Source of the DNA: Notoacmeibacter ruber | Lineage (GTDB): Bacteria > Pseudomonadota > Alphaproteobacteria > Rhizobiales > Rhizobiaceae | Assembly: GCF_003668555.1 (NCBI RefSeq) | Contig: NZ_RCWN01000001.1 | Span: forward strand, 1,784,501 to 1,848,500 | Length of the DNA stretch: 64,000 nucleotides | Direction: 5' to 3' | In this document: one piece after another, positions 36,082 through 45,493 of the stretch | Position numbering within the stretch: the first letter of the stretch is position 1 | Layout: every line of letters begins with the position of its first letter | Notes under the pieces: generated by a model | Told to the model about the DNA's origin: nothing | Seen by the model: the letters and a program-made list of their open reading frames with translations, nothing else | Database searches by the model: none | Translations under genes and position numbers: made by a program

Positions 36082-37406
36082 CGGCGCCTAGGGCGATCAT
36101 TGTCGGCGCACCCCGTTCCGGCTCCGGCAAGACCTCGGTCACAAGCGGGCTATTGCGTGCTTTTGCACGGCGCGGCATCCGGGTACGCGGCGCCAAGAGC
36201 GGTCCCGACTATATCGATCCGGGCTTCCATGCCGCAGCGACCGGCGCCCCGGGCGTCAATCTCGACAGCTGGGCGATGCCGCCTGACCTGCTCTCCACCA
36301 TGCTCGCAGAGCACGCGGCGGAAGCAGAACTCGTCATCATCGAAAGCGCGATGGGGCTCTTTGACGGGATTGAGGGTGGCCCCGGCCGCTCAGGCGCCGC
36401 AGCCGACCTGGCACGCAGATTCGGCATTCCCGTGCTGCTGGTGCTCGACTGTTCGGGCCAGTCGCGAAGTGCCGCAGCCGTCGCCCACGGCTTTGCGACA
36501 TTCGACAACGACATCGCTCTTGCCGGTGTCGTTCTGAACCGCATTGCATCGGATCGCCACGAAACGCAGGTAGCGGATGCAATCCGCAAGGCCGGAATGC
36601 AGGTATTCGGGACAGTTCGGCGCGATGCGGTCGCGGCGATGCCCGAGCGCCATCTCGGCCTCGTACAGGCGCGCGAACACGCGGCTCTGGATGATTTCAT
36701 CGACCAAATGGCCGATACGATGGAGACGTCGCTCGATCTCGATGCCATTTTCGAGGCAGCGAGCCCCTTGGCGATACCGAATGAGAACGGAGCGGCTGTC
36801 GCATTGCCACCGCCCGCGCAACGCATCGCCATGGCGCAGGACGACGCGTTCTCGTTCATCTATCCGCACTTGTTACGGCAATGGCGCAGTGCCGGCGCAG
36901 AAATCGTCTTCTTTTCACCTCTCGGGGGCGAAGTCCCGCCGGCCGATTGCGATCTTTGCTGGCTGCCCGGCGGGTACCCCGAACTCCATGCGGGAAAGCT
37001 GGCCGCCGCCACGGCCTTCAAGGAGGGTGTGCGGCGCTTTGCCGAGCAAAAGCCCGTTCATGGCGAGTGCGGCGGGTTCATGACCCTTGGCACGATGCTG
37101 GAGGATGCCGAGGGCGTCCATCACGAGATGCTCGGCCTTTTGTCTCATGCAACCAGCTATGCAAAGCGGAAGATGAACCTCGGCTACCGACGCGCAACCC
37201 TCGCGGCAGACAGCCCTGTGGGCCGCGCAGGCAGCGTCGTTCGAGGCCATGAATTTCACTATGCGCGGGTCATCGATCCTGGCCATGACGAAGCGCTGGC
37301 GAGCCTTGAAGACGGTGTCGGTAACAATCGCGGCGTGTCTGGCGGAAGACACGGCCATGTGACGGGAACCTTCTTCCATGCCATTGCGCGGGAGCCACTC
37401 GCGTGA
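36078..37406 (+). CDS. cobB: Cobyrinic (hydrogenobyrinic) acid a,c-diamide synthase CobB
   Basis: Glutamine-dependent amidase for the a and c side chains; in the aerobic route it acts before cobalt insertion. 442 residues. N-terminal ATPase part: GAPRSGSGKTSVTSGLLRAF, AKSGPDYIDPGFHAAATG. C-terminal glutamine amidotransferase: catalytic Cys in VHGECGGFMTLG and His in GHVTGTFFHAI. Also WLPGGYPELHAGKLA. ATGA overlap to cobV. Confidence 0.96.
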   Translation: MTAPRAIIVGAPRSGSGKTSVTSGLLRAFARRGIRVRGAKSGPDYIDPGFHAAATGAPGVNLDSWAMPPDLLSTMLAEHAAEAELVIIESAMGLFDGIEGGPGRSGAAADLARRFGIPVLLVLDCSGQSRSAAAVAHGFATFDNDIALAGVVLNRIASDRHETQVADAIRKAGMQVFGTVRRDAVAAMPERHLGLVQAREHAALDDFIDQMADTMETSLDLDAIFEAASPLAIPNENGAAVALPPPAQRIAMAQDDAFSFIYPHLLRQWRSAGAEIVFFSPLGGEVPPADCDLCWLPGGYPELHAGKLAAATAFKEGVRRFAEQKPVHGECGGFMTLGTMLEDAEGVHHEMLGLLSHATSYAKRKMNLGYRRATLAADSPVGRAGSVVRGHEFHYARVIDPGHDEALASLEDGVGNNRGVSGGRHGHVTGTFFHAIAREPLA

Positions 37407-38194
37407 CGTCCCACAAGTTCGGCGAGATCCGATCGGTCATCCGGCAGGGGAGCGCGGATATTCTCGTGGTGGTCGGCTTTTATACGCGGCTTCCGACGTG
37501 GCGCATTCCCCTCGCCCAACGAGAAACGGACTTCGCCCGGGTGCAATGGGCTGCGCCGATCGCCGGTGCTCTGATCGGCCTTATCCTCGGCCTTTTCAAT
37601 GCGGCGCTAGATGGTCTCGACATTCCTGATGTCCCTCGTGGAATCATGGTCGTCGCGGCCGGGCTCTTGCTCACCGGAGCGCTCCATGAAGATGGTCTGG
37701 CCGATATTGCCGACGGTTTCGGCGGGGGCGCCGACAAGGAGCGAAAGCTGGCAATCATGAAGGATAGCCGACTGGGGACCTATGGCACGCTCGCGCTCAT
37801 CGCATCATTCGGATTGCGCGCCAGCCTGGTGGCCGCTTTGACGTCCCCCACCCTGGCACTCACCGCACTTGTCTCAGCTCATGCCTCGGCCCGTGCGATG
37901 ATGCCTCTTATGCTCGCCCATTTGCCGAATGCGCGCGGCACGGGCGTCGCTTTCCGTATCGGCACGCCCTCGCCTGGGGATATTGGCCTCGCGCTCTTCC
38001 TCGCCGTCCTCGCCTTGCTGCTCATGGGGCCTCTGGCAACCATCGCCGGCATCACAATTCTGGCGGCCGCATATCTCGCGATCTGGTCGCTCGCCATCAA
38101 CCAGATCGGCGGCCAGACCGGCGACGTCTGCGGTGCCCTCGAACAGACTGGGGAGATCGCCGTTCTCACCGTCTGCGTAACTCTTCTCATTTAG
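37403..38194 (+). CDS. cobV: Adenosylcobinamide-GDP ribazoletransferase (CobV/CobS)
   Basis: Inner-membrane enzyme that joins adenosylcobinamide-GDP with alpha-ribazole in the last assembly step. 263 residues with about six to seven hydrophobic segments. Family marks: FYTRLPTWRIPL near residue 24, GALHEDGLADIADGFGGG with the acidic metal residues, then IMKDSRLGTYGTLAL. Called cobS in enteric naming; cobV avoids confusion with the chelatase subunit. Confidence 0.95.
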   Translation: MTSHKFGEIRSVIRQGSADILVVVGFYTRLPTWRIPLAQRETDFARVQWAAPIAGALIGLILGLFNAALDGLDIPDVPRGIMVVAAGLLLTGALHEDGLADIADGFGGGADKERKLAIMKDSRLGTYGTLALIASFGLRASLVAALTSPTLALTALVSAHASARAMMPLMLAHLPNARGTGVAFRIGTPSPGDIGLALFLAVLALLLMGPLATIAGITILAAAYLAIWSLAINQIGGQTGDVCGALEQTGEIAVLTVCVTLLI

Positions 38195-38211
38195 TCCTGC
38201 AGGAAATCAGC

Positions 38212-39231
38212 ATGTTCGATACTCTCGACGCCATCGCCGAAACGGTCCGCAACATCCCCGATATGGATCACGACGCCGCCGCGAAAGCCGCTGAACGGCA
38301 GGCACAATTGACGAAGCCGGCGGGTAGTCTTGGCCGGCTGGAAGACCTCGCGGTCTGGCTCGCGGGTTGGCAGGGAACGCCACGTCCACGGCTCGAAAGG
38401 ATCGTGACACTGGTATTCGCTGGAAATCACGGCGTCGTGTCGAAAGGCGTTTCGGCGTTTCCCTCCAATGTCACCAGCCAGATGGTCGCCAATTTCGAGC
38501 ATGGCGGTGCTGCCATCAATCAGCTCTGCCGTGTCGCCGGATCGGAACTGAAGGTCATGGCGCTGAATCTCGACGAACCCGCTTCCGATTTTACGCAAGG
38601 ACCATCCCTTTCGGAGGAAGCCTTTCTCAAGGCGGTCAATATCGGTTTCGAGGCCGTGCCGGCCGACGCGGATCTCGTCTGCATCGGTGAGATGGGTATT
38701 GGCAACACCACGGCCGCCGCAGGCGTAGCCTATGGGCTTTTCGAAGGCGCGGCCGAAGATTGGGCCGGGCGCGGAACCGGGGTCGACGATGAGGGCCTTC
38801 GCCGCAAGGTGCAGGTCTTGAACGCCGGTTATGACACCAACAGCGCGCTGCTTCACTCATCACTCGGTGCTCTGCGGGCCTTTGGCGGTCGCGAACTCGC
38901 CGCCATGTTCGGCGCGGCTCTGGCCTGCCGGGTCAAAGGCGTGGCGCTCTTGGTGGATGGCTATGTCGCGACCGCTGCGGTTGCGCCCCTTTTTGCAATG
39001 AACGGGAAAGGTCTGGACCACGCGGTCTTCGCCCACCGCTCTGCCGAGCAAGCACACCAGCGGCTTGTGGCTCGGTTTGGACAGACGCCGCTCCTCGACC
39101 TCGGAATGCGGCTTGGCGAAGGCTCCGGAGCGGTGGTGGCGACACTGCTTATCAAAGCGGCGGTCGAAACCCATAATGGCATGGCGACCTTTGCCGAAGC
39201 GGGTGTCTCCGAACGCGAATCTCAGAGCTGA
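38212..39231 (+). CDS. cobU: Nicotinate-nucleotide:dimethylbenzimidazole phosphoribosyltransferase (CobU/CobT)
   Basis: Makes alpha-ribazole phosphate, the lower-ligand precursor. 339 residues. Marks: LTKPAGSLGRLEDLAVWLAG, VFAGNHGVVSKGVSAFP, EMGIGNTTAAAGVAYG and the catalytic Glu in LDLGMRLGEGSGA. AGGAAAT lies before the ATG. Its TGA stop at 39229-39231 is in the same frame as cobD downstream, and the next codon is CGG. See the cobD entry for the consequence. Confidence 0.96.
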   Translation: MFDTLDAIAETVRNIPDMDHDAAAKAAERQAQLTKPAGSLGRLEDLAVWLAGWQGTPRPRLERIVTLVFAGNHGVVSKGVSAFPSNVTSQMVANFEHGGAAINQLCRVAGSELKVMALNLDEPASDFTQGPSLSEEAFLKAVNIGFEAVPADADLVCIGEMGIGNTTAAAGVAYGLFEGAAEDWAGRGTGVDDEGLRRKVQVLNAGYDTNSALLHSSLGALRAFGGRELAAMFGAALACRVKGVALLVDGYVATAAVAPLFAMNGKGLDHAVFAHRSAEQAHQRLVARFGQTPLLDLGMRLGEGSGAVVATLLIKAAVETHNGMATFAEAGVSERESQS

Positions 39232-39243
39232 CGGAACCCTGCC

Positions 39244-40221
39244 CTGTTTGCCCTTCTCACCCTTCTTGCCCTCCTGATTGAAGCGATCTTCGGCTATTCG
39301 AGCCAGCTTTATGCATGGATAGGGCATCCGGTGACGTGGATTGGCAAGCTGATCGACTGGCATGAAAAGCGGTTCAACCTGCCCGCGGCACCGCGTGGCC
39401 TGACGATCTTTCGAGGGGTTCAACTGACCGTCACACTTGTGGTGGTGGCGGGGCTTGCCGGGTTGACGTCCTATCTCCTGCCCCTGCTCATACTGCCCGA
39501 TCTCCTTGCGCTGATGGTCATCGGCTTGCTGGTCGCCAGCCTCCCTGCGCAGCGGAGCCTTCACCAGCATGTCGGCGCGGTACGCGATGCCTTGAAACAG
39601 AAGCAGGATCTGGGGCCGGCCCGTCAGGCTCTCTCGATGATCGTTGGACGCGACACGGCCCAATTGAATGAGAGCGAGATCGCGCGGGCGGCGACCGAAA
39701 GCCTTTCCGAGAATTTCTCCGATGGCGTGACGGCGCCCGCCATCTGGCTGGTTGTCGGCGGTCCGGCTGGCGGCTTGATTTACAAGGCCGTCAACACCGC
39801 CGACAGCATGATCGGCCACCGAAACGAGCGATATGAAGCCTATGGCAAAGCAGTTGCGCGGTTGGACGATCTGCTGAACCTGCCGGCCAGTCGCCTCTCG
39901 GCGCTGCTCATCATCGCTGCCGCAGCGCTTACGAGAGGGGCGGATGCCAAGATGGCGTCACGCGCGGTTCTTGCGGATGCACACCATCATACATCGCCCA
40001 ATGCGGGCTGGCCCGAGGCAGCCATGGCCGGAGCTCTTGGATTGGCGCTCGCGGGACCACGCACCTATGCCGGTTCAACGATTGAGGCCGCCGTGATGAA
40101 CCGGCAGGGTAGAAGAGATGCGACAGCCCAGGACATCGATTTTGCCCTTCGCCTTTATCGGCGGGCCGATGCACTACTGATCCTGTTGATCGCCGCCGTC
40201 GCCTTTCTCCTACTCCTCTGA
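39244..40221 (+). CDS. cobD: Adenosylcobinamide-phosphate synthase CobD (CbiB), start codon unusual
   Basis: Membrane enzyme that attaches the aminopropanol arm to adenosylcobyric acid. The reading frame has the first membrane segment (LFALLTLLALLIEAIFGY) and the family's HPVTWIGKLIDW block, then AARATESLSENFSDGVTAP-like and NTADSMIGHRNERYEAYG and ADAHHHTSPNAGWPEAAMAG further on. Between the in-frame cobU TGA and this conserved part there is no ATG, GTG or TTG in frame; the first is a GTG at 39331, after the first membrane segment and inside the HPV motif. I therefore propose a CTG at 39244 (GGA 8 bases before), giving 325 residues, the usual length. Readthrough of the TGA (followed by CGG) is the alternative. 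Gene identity is firm; the start is not. Confidence 0.85.
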   Translation: MFALLTLLALLIEAIFGYSSQLYAWIGHPVTWIGKLIDWHEKRFNLPAAPRGLTIFRGVQLTVTLVVVAGLAGLTSYLLPLLILPDLLALMVIGLLVASLPAQRSLHQHVGAVRDALKQKQDLGPARQALSMIVGRDTAQLNESEIARAATESLSENFSDGVTAPAIWLVVGGPAGGLIYKAVNTADSMIGHRNERYEAYGKAVARLDDLLNLPASRLSALLIIAAAALTRGADAKMASRAVLADAHHHTSPNAGWPEAAMAGALGLALAGPRTYAGSTIEAAVMNRQGRRDATAQDIDFALRLYRRADALLILLIAAVAFLLLL

Positions 40222-40236
40222 TCCGCAGCGAGACCG

Positions 40237-41013
40237 ATGACCTCTGGAAAAACTCTCATTCTTGGCGGTACAGCGGACGCACGGCAGCTTGCATTCCTCC
40301 TGGAGAACGAGGGATACGAGGTCTTGCTGACTCTAGCAGGCGTGACCCGCTCACCGCGCGATCAGGGCGTTCCGGTCCGGATCGGCGGATTCGGAGGGGC
40401 GGCAGGTCTCGCCCGCTATCTGCGCGAGCACCGCTTCGACCTGCTGATCGATGCCACACATCCCTATGCCGCACGAATATCCGCCAACGCGGTGGAGGCG
40501 GCGGGCCGGGCGAACCTTCCGATAATCGCACTGCGAAGAGCCGCTTGGGAATCTCAGAAGGGAGACGATTGGCACGATGTCCCAGACCTCACCTCAGCAC
40601 TTTCCGCTCTCGGAACACAGCCAAAACGGATCTTCGTCGCGCTGGGCCGCAAGGAGATTGCCGAGCTTTCGGATGCTGCGCACCACCATTATGTGATCCG
40701 ATCCGTCGATCCGATCGACGCGGCGAACGCTCCGCCAAAGCGGCATGAAATCCGAGGGCGCGGCCCCTTCCCCATCGAAGCCGAGCGGGAGCTTTTGCGC
40801 CATCAGCAGATCGATGCCATCATCTGCAAGAATAGCGGCGGCTCGTCGGCTGCGGCGAAACTGCATGCTGCCCGTGAATTAGGACTGCCGGTCTTTATGC
40901 TGGTGCGCCCGACACTTCCTGAAGTCCCCTCGGCTTCGACCCCAGACGAGACGCTGAAATTGACCACGACAGTTCTCGCCTTCCAAACACAGACTCATGG
41001 CCATCGCGAATGA
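40237..41013 (+). CDS. cobK: Precorrin-6A reductase CobK
   Basis: NADPH-dependent reduction of precorrin-6A. 258 residues. Marks: TLILGGTADARQLAFLL at the start, the conserved DLLIDATHPYAARISANAVE, FVALGRKEIAEL, VIRSVDP, and AIICKNSGGSSAAAKLHAAR. Last biosynthetic gene of the rightward cob operon; its stop overlaps the start of the EamA gene (ATGA). Confidence 0.96.
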   Translation: MTSGKTLILGGTADARQLAFLLENEGYEVLLTLAGVTRSPRDQGVPVRIGGFGGAAGLARYLREHRFDLLIDATHPYAARISANAVEAAGRANLPIIALRRAAWESQKGDDWHDVPDLTSALSALGTQPKRIFVALGRKEIAELSDAAHHHYVIRSVDPIDAANAPPKRHEIRGRGPFPIEAERELLRHQQIDAIICKNSGGSSAAAKLHAARELGLPVFMLVRPTLPEVPSASTPDETLKLTTTVLAFQTQTHGHRE

Positions 41014-41933
41014 GTTTCGGCCGGAACAGCGCTCGAAAAGACGCCATTGGCGATAATCTACCGCTGGCGGTCGCCGTTATCATTTTCACGGTGTTCGGGC
41101 TTTCGCTTGGCGATGCATTGATCAAGCTGACCAGTGGCGATTTCGTAATCTGGCAGATCTTTGTCCTGCGTTCAGCGCTCGCTCTTCCGGCACTTTTGGC
41201 AGCCGTGCTGATCGTCCGGCCGGATCTTCTGCAACGCCCGCCAGCCCTCATCTGGACGGCCATTCGCAGTCTGATGCTGGTCGCCATGTGGATCTGCTAT
41301 TACCTGTCGCTTCCTCATCTCAGCCTGGCCGTTGCAGCTGCCGCCTATTACACATTGCCGATCTTCATCACGCTTTTCTCAGCGGCAATATTGGGCGAGC
41401 GGATCAGTCGGCTTGGATGGGCAGCCGTCGCGCTCGGCTTTATGGGAGTCCTTCTGATCCTTCGACCAAAGGCCGGGGATTTCAATCTCTACGCCCTTTT
41501 GCCGCTCACCGCTGCAATGCTCTACGCCGCGTCCATGCTTCTTACACGGACGAAATGCCGCGCCGTCCATCCCCTCATCTTGTCCGTTGCTCTCAACATT
41601 GCCTTCATCGGTGTGGGCGCGCTCGCTTCTCTTCTCATCGGCGCATTCGTTACCGGCGAAAGAGATGGCTTCCTCCTCGCCGCCTGGGCCAAAATGGGCA
41701 GCAGCGAATGGGTTTCGATGGGACTGCTGGCCGTTTCCATCATCATTGGTAGCGTCGGTGCCGCCATCGCCTATCAGATAGCGCCGCCTTCGATCATCGG
41801 CAGTTTCGATTTTGCCTATGTCGGCTTCGCCGTTCTATGGAGCGCCGTCTTTTTCTACGAATGGCCGGACATGCTGACATTGTTCGGAATGGCTCTGATC
41901 GTTATCGCCGGTATCATGTCGCTGCGGCAGTAA
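41010..41933 (+). CDS. EamA/DMT-family membrane transporter closing the cob operon
   Basis: 307 residues with ten hydrophobic segments in two EamA repeats (first from LAVAVIIFTVFGLSLGDALI, ending near YYTLPIFITLFSAAILGERI; second from ALLPLTAAMLYAASMLL to FDFAYVGFAVLWSAVFFYEW). Drug/metabolite transporters of this type move amino acids, nucleosides and other small molecules. The ATG sits inside the cobK stop (ATGA), so it is translated with the cob genes and should fall under the same riboswitch. A link to a corrinoid or a precursor such as dimethylbenzimidazole is inference from position only. Convergent with glpK, 8 bases apart. Confidence 0.9.
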   Translation: MSFGRNSARKDAIGDNLPLAVAVIIFTVFGLSLGDALIKLTSGDFVIWQIFVLRSALALPALLAAVLIVRPDLLQRPPALIWTAIRSLMLVAMWICYYLSLPHLSLAVAAAAYYTLPIFITLFSAAILGERISRLGWAAVALGFMGVLLILRPKAGDFNLYALLPLTAAMLYAASMLLTRTKCRAVHPLILSVALNIAFIGVGALASLLIGAFVTGERDGFLLAAWAKMGSSEWVSMGLLAVSIIIGSVGAAIAYQIAPPSIIGSFDFAYVGFAVLWSAVFFYEWPDMLTLFGMALIVIAGIMSLRQ

Positions 41934-41941
41934 GCTTCACC

Positions 41942-43462
41942 TCAGCCCTCGGTAAAGCGCATCGCGCCGGCGACCGCGCTTTCCCATCGCTGATAGCGGC
42001 GTTCTCGTTCATCTGCTTCCATCAGCGGTTCGAACCTTTGGTCTAATGACCAGCTTCGAGCGAATTCCTCTTGCGACGGGTAGAAATCAGCCGCCATGCC
42101 GGCCAGCCAGGCCGCGCCCTGCGCCGTTGTCTCCAGCACTTTCGGCCGGTCCACCGAGGCGCCGAGAATATCGGCGAGGAACTGCATCGCCCAGTCGGAC
42201 GCGCTCATGCCTCCATCAACACGCAGAACCGCATCCTCGGCGCTAGCGTCCGGGCCGCCGCCCCTTGATTCATGCCAGTCCGCCCGCATCGCCTCCATGA
42301 GGTCACGGGTCTGGTAGCCGACGCTTTCCAGCGCTGCACGCGCCAGCTCTGCCGGGCCGGTATTGCGTGTGAGGCCGAAGATCGCGCCGCGGCAATCGGC
42401 ATCCCAGTACGGCGCACCGAGGCCGGTGAAGGCAGGCACCAGCATCACACCCTGCGAAGCGTCAGCAGCTTCCGCCAGTGGCTGGGTTTCCTCGGCATGA
42501 CGGATCATCTTCAAACCGTCGCGCAGCCATTGCACCACCGCGCCGGCGATGAAGATGGATCCTTCCAGCGCATAAGTCGGCTTGCCATTGAGCTGATAGC
42601 CGATCGTTGTCAGAAGGCGGTGCTGCGAGGCGACCGGCGTTTCGCCGGTGTTCATCAAGGCAAAACAGCCGGTGCCATAAGTCGATTTCAGCATGCCGGG
42701 TGAGAAGCAGGCCTGTCCCACTGTTGCCGCCTGCTGGTCGCCGGCCACGCCCAGTATGGGAATTTCGCCACCGAAAAGATCCGCGCGGGCCGTGCCGAAC
42801 TGCCCGGCGCAGTCGCGCACGTCAGGGAGCATTTCCATCGGAATATCGAGCAGGTCGCAGATCGTCGTGCTCCAGCGGCCCTTGCGGATATCATAGAGGA
42901 GGGTCCGCGCCGCATTTGTGGCATCGGTCACATGCGCCCGGCCGCCGGTCAGCTTCCAGATCAGGTAGGAGTCGACCGTTCCGAACAGCAATTCGCCGGC
43001 TTTCGCCCGCTCGCGGGAGCCGTCCACCTGGTCGAGAATCCAAGCCAGCTTAGTGCCGGAGAAATAAGGATCGAGCAGAAGGCCCGTCTTCTCCGTAACC
43101 ATCTCCTCATGGCCCGCTTCCCGCAACTGGCGACAGGTCGCTGCCGTGCGCCGGTCCTGCCACACAATGGCGTTGTGAATGGCCTTCCCCGTCTTTCGAT
43201 CCCAGACGAGAGTGGTTTCGCGCTGATTGGTGATGCCGATTGAAACGATATCGGCCGCCTGAACATCCGCACGCTCCATTACCTGCCGGCACGTACCGGC
43301 GACGGTAGTCCAGATGTCGTCGGCCTCGTGTTCGACCCAGCCGCTCTGCGGAAAATGCTGCGGAAATTCCTCCTGAGCGGTGGCGACCGGTCGCATCTTT
43401 TCGTCAAACAGGATCGCCCGGCTCGAGGTCGTGCCCTGATCAATCGCAAGAATATATTTCAT
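41942..43462 (-). CDS. glpK: Glycerol kinase
   Basis: Phosphorylates glycerol to glycerol-3-phosphate. 506 residues from the ATG at 43460-43462, chosen because the family starts at [17 protein letters not shown] and GAGGAGG lies upstream; the open frame before it has no family match. FGGY-kinase marks: [47 protein letters not shown], and the C-terminal [18 protein letters not shown]. Runs toward the EamA gene. glpD lies upstream on the same strand after 110 bases. Confidence 0.96.
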   Translation of the reverse strand: MKYILAIDQGTTSSRAILFDEKMRPVATAQEEFPQHFPQSGWVEHEADDIWTTVAGTCRQVMERADVQAADIVSIGITNQRETTLVWDRKTGKAIHNAIVWQDRRTAATCRQLREAGHEEMVTEKTGLLLDPYFSGTKLAWILDQVDGSRERAKAGELLFGTVDSYLIWKLTGGRAHVTDATNAARTLLYDIRKGRWSTTICDLLDIPMEMLPDVRDCAGQFGTARADLFGGEIPILGVAGDQQAATVGQACFSPGMLKSTYGTGCFALMNTGETPVASQHRLLTTIGYQLNGKPTYALEGSIFIAGAVVQWLRDGLKMIRHAEETQPLAEAADASQGVMLVPAFTGLGAPYWDADCRGAIFGLTRNTGPAELARAALESVGYQTRDLMEAMRADWHESRGGGPDASAEDAVLRVDGGMSASDWAMQFLADILGASVDRPKVLETTAQGAAWLAGMAADFYPSQEEFARSWSLDQRFEPLMEADERERRYQRWESAVAGAMRFTEG

Positions 43463-43572
43463 GTCGGTAGGCTCCTCCTCGGCCTCAAGCATAGAAATTT
43501 TAACAGGAAAGGCGAGCACCCGGCCCTCCCGGGGCGCTCACACCTTCCAGCGGTATCGGTGCCGGCGAAATT

Positions 43573-45192
43573 CTATTCGGCTGCCCTTGCCGAGGTGTCC
43601 GCTTTCGCCAGGCCCCCATTAGCCACCATAAAGGCTTCGAGACCCTCGACCTCGTCGTCTGTCATGCGAAGACCAAGCTTCGACCGGCGCCAGAGCACGT
43701 CCTGGGCGGTGCGGGCGAACTCATGCGCCATCAGCCAGCGAACCTCTCTTTCACTCAAGGTTGCACCAAAAATCTCACCGAGATCGGATTTTGTCCTGAC
43801 GCCGGCGAGCATTCTTTCAGAATCGGTGCCATAAGCGCGTACGAGACGCAGCGCCCATTTCTGGTCCAGAAAGTCATGGCTCGCACAAAGCGAAGCCACG
43901 AGGTCCTCAACTCCATCGACCGGGAAGTCGCCGCCCGGAAGCGGTGTCCCTGCCGTCCACGCCTTTGCGCCGCGGCTGGACCGGCCCGTCAGCTTGTCGA
44001 GTGCGTGTTCCGACAGCCGGCGGTAGGTCGTGATCTTGCCGCCGAAGACGTTCAGAACCGGAGCGCCGTCTTCATCATCGAGAACCAGAACATATTCGCG
44101 GGTTGCAGCCGTGGCGGAAGAGGCTCCGTCATCATAAAGAGGCCGGACGCCCGAATAGGTCCAGACAATGTCATCCGCGGTGACAGACTGCTTCAAATAC
44201 TCATTGGCGAAAGCGAGAAGATAATCCCGCTCCTCATCGGAGATACGAACGGGCGCGTTCGGATCATCATGGCTCACATCGGTGGTGCCGATCAGTGTGT
44301 AGTCATTCTCATAGGGAATGAGGAAAATGATGCGGCCATCCTTGCCTTGCAGGAAATAGGCTTTGTCATGCTCGTAGAGCTTCCGCGTGACAATGTGGCT
44401 GCCCTTGACCAGACGCACTTCGGCTTCGGTATCCGACTGTTCCGTCCGACCGATGAGGTCGCGGACCCAGGGGCCGGCTGCGTTGGCCAACATACGGCTG
44501 CGACGCTTGAACTGCCGGCCGGTCTCGACATCCTCCAGTGTCACGAGCCACTCGTTATCGTGGCGTTCCGCCCCGACGAGCTTGGTTCGCGTCATGATGG
44601 TCGCACCGCGTTCTGCCGCGTCACGGGCATTGAGGGCGACCAGCCTCGAATCCTCGACCCAGCAGTCTGAATATTCAAAAGCGTGCTCGAACTCTTCCTT
44701 GAGAGGCGCTCCGGCGGGATCGGTGTCGAGATCGACCGTCTCGGTGCCGGGCAGCAGTTTTCGCCCGGCAAGGGTGTCATACATCAGAAGGCCCGTACGG
44801 ATCAGCCAGGACGGGCGACGGCCCTTCATCCATGGCATGACCGTGGAAAGCAGTTTCGAGGTCGGCGTATCGCTCTCGAAACGCATCTTGTCCGTATAGG
44901 GCAGAACAAATCGCATCGGCCAAGAAATATGCGGCATGGCGCGCAGAAGCACTTCGCGCTCGGAAAGCGCTTCGCGGACCAGCTTGAATTCAAAATATTC
45001 CAGATACCGCAGCCCGCCATGGAACAGTTTGGTCGAGGCCGAAGAGGTGCCCGACGCAAGGTCATCCATTTCAACGAGGCAAACCGAGAGACCGCGGCCC
45101 ACAGCGTCGCGCGCTATGCCACAACCGTTCACACCTCCACCAACAACCAGCAGGTCGACCAGAGGAGGATTATCGTGCGAGTTGTCGGCCAT
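43573..45192 (-). CDS. glpD: Aerobic glycerol-3-phosphate dehydrogenase
   Basis: FAD-dependent, membrane-associated oxidation of glycerol-3-phosphate to dihydroxyacetone phosphate. 539 residues. N-terminal FAD motif VVGGGVNGCGIARDAVGRG, then TSSASTKLFHGGLRYLEYFE, NAAGPWVRDLI and IPYENDYTLIGTTDVSHDDP. The C-terminal domain includes FGGKITTYRRLSEHALDKL. AAGGA precedes the ATG by six bases. Order glpD then glpK, in the same direction, makes a glycerol operon; no GlpF or GlpR is seen here. Confidence 0.96.
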   Translation of the reverse strand: MADNSHDNPPLVDLLVVGGGVNGCGIARDAVGRGLSVCLVEMDDLASGTSSASTKLFHGGLRYLEYFEFKLVREALSEREVLLRAMPHISWPMRFVLPYTDKMRFESDTPTSKLLSTVMPWMKGRRPSWLIRTGLLMYDTLAGRKLLPGTETVDLDTDPAGAPLKEEFEHAFEYSDCWVEDSRLVALNARDAAERGATIMTRTKLVGAERHDNEWLVTLEDVETGRQFKRRSRMLANAAGPWVRDLIGRTEQSDTEAEVRLVKGSHIVTRKLYEHDKAYFLQGKDGRIIFLIPYENDYTLIGTTDVSHDDPNAPVRISDEERDYLLAFANEYLKQSVTADDIVWTYSGVRPLYDDGASSATAATREYVLVLDDEDGAPVLNVFGGKITTYRRLSEHALDKLTGRSSRGAKAWTAGTPLPGGDFPVDGVEDLVASLCASHDFLDQKWALRLVRAYGTDSERMLAGVRTKSDLGEIFGATLSEREVRWLMAHEFARTAQDVLWRRSKLGLRMTDDEVEGLEAFMVANGGLAKADTSARAAE

Positions 45193-45493
45193 TCGGCGTC
45201 CTTTCTTCGCGTGGCAATTTGAATAGGGCAGCTAACTCCACGGTGGCGAAAGGGTCAACCTTCTGATGTTCGTAAATTTTCGTTTGCTGGCGAGCCATAC
45301 CCTGACTGGGCCACTCGGAGCGTAAGAGGCACCGATTCACGTTCTCTTTTTTTCGTTCTTATCAAAATGAGAGACCACCTCGTCCGGCACGCCTCTCGTG
45401 CGGGGAACGAGCCGGGATGAACATGCATAGCGTCGATGCGTCTGGACGTAGCATCCATTCTGCGGCAAGCAGACCGCACCGGGAGGAGACGCC
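45193..45493. promoter_or_regulatory. Divergent promoter region between glpD and the FAD dehydrogenase
   Basis: 301 bases without a gene. Both flanking genes point away, so it must hold two promoters. Two TTCGT units ten bases apart (45269-45273 and 45279-45283, within TTCGTAAATTTTCGTTT) and a third such unit further on resemble DeoR/GlpR-type repeats, but this is by eye and weak. GGGAGGAG just before 45494 is the ribosome site of the rightward gene. No small ORF convinced me. Confidence 0.4.

Noticed and set aside
38860..39819. 319-codon minus-strand frame over cobU/cobD
   Set aside because: Shadow of the two conserved cob genes; no domain and no ribosome site.
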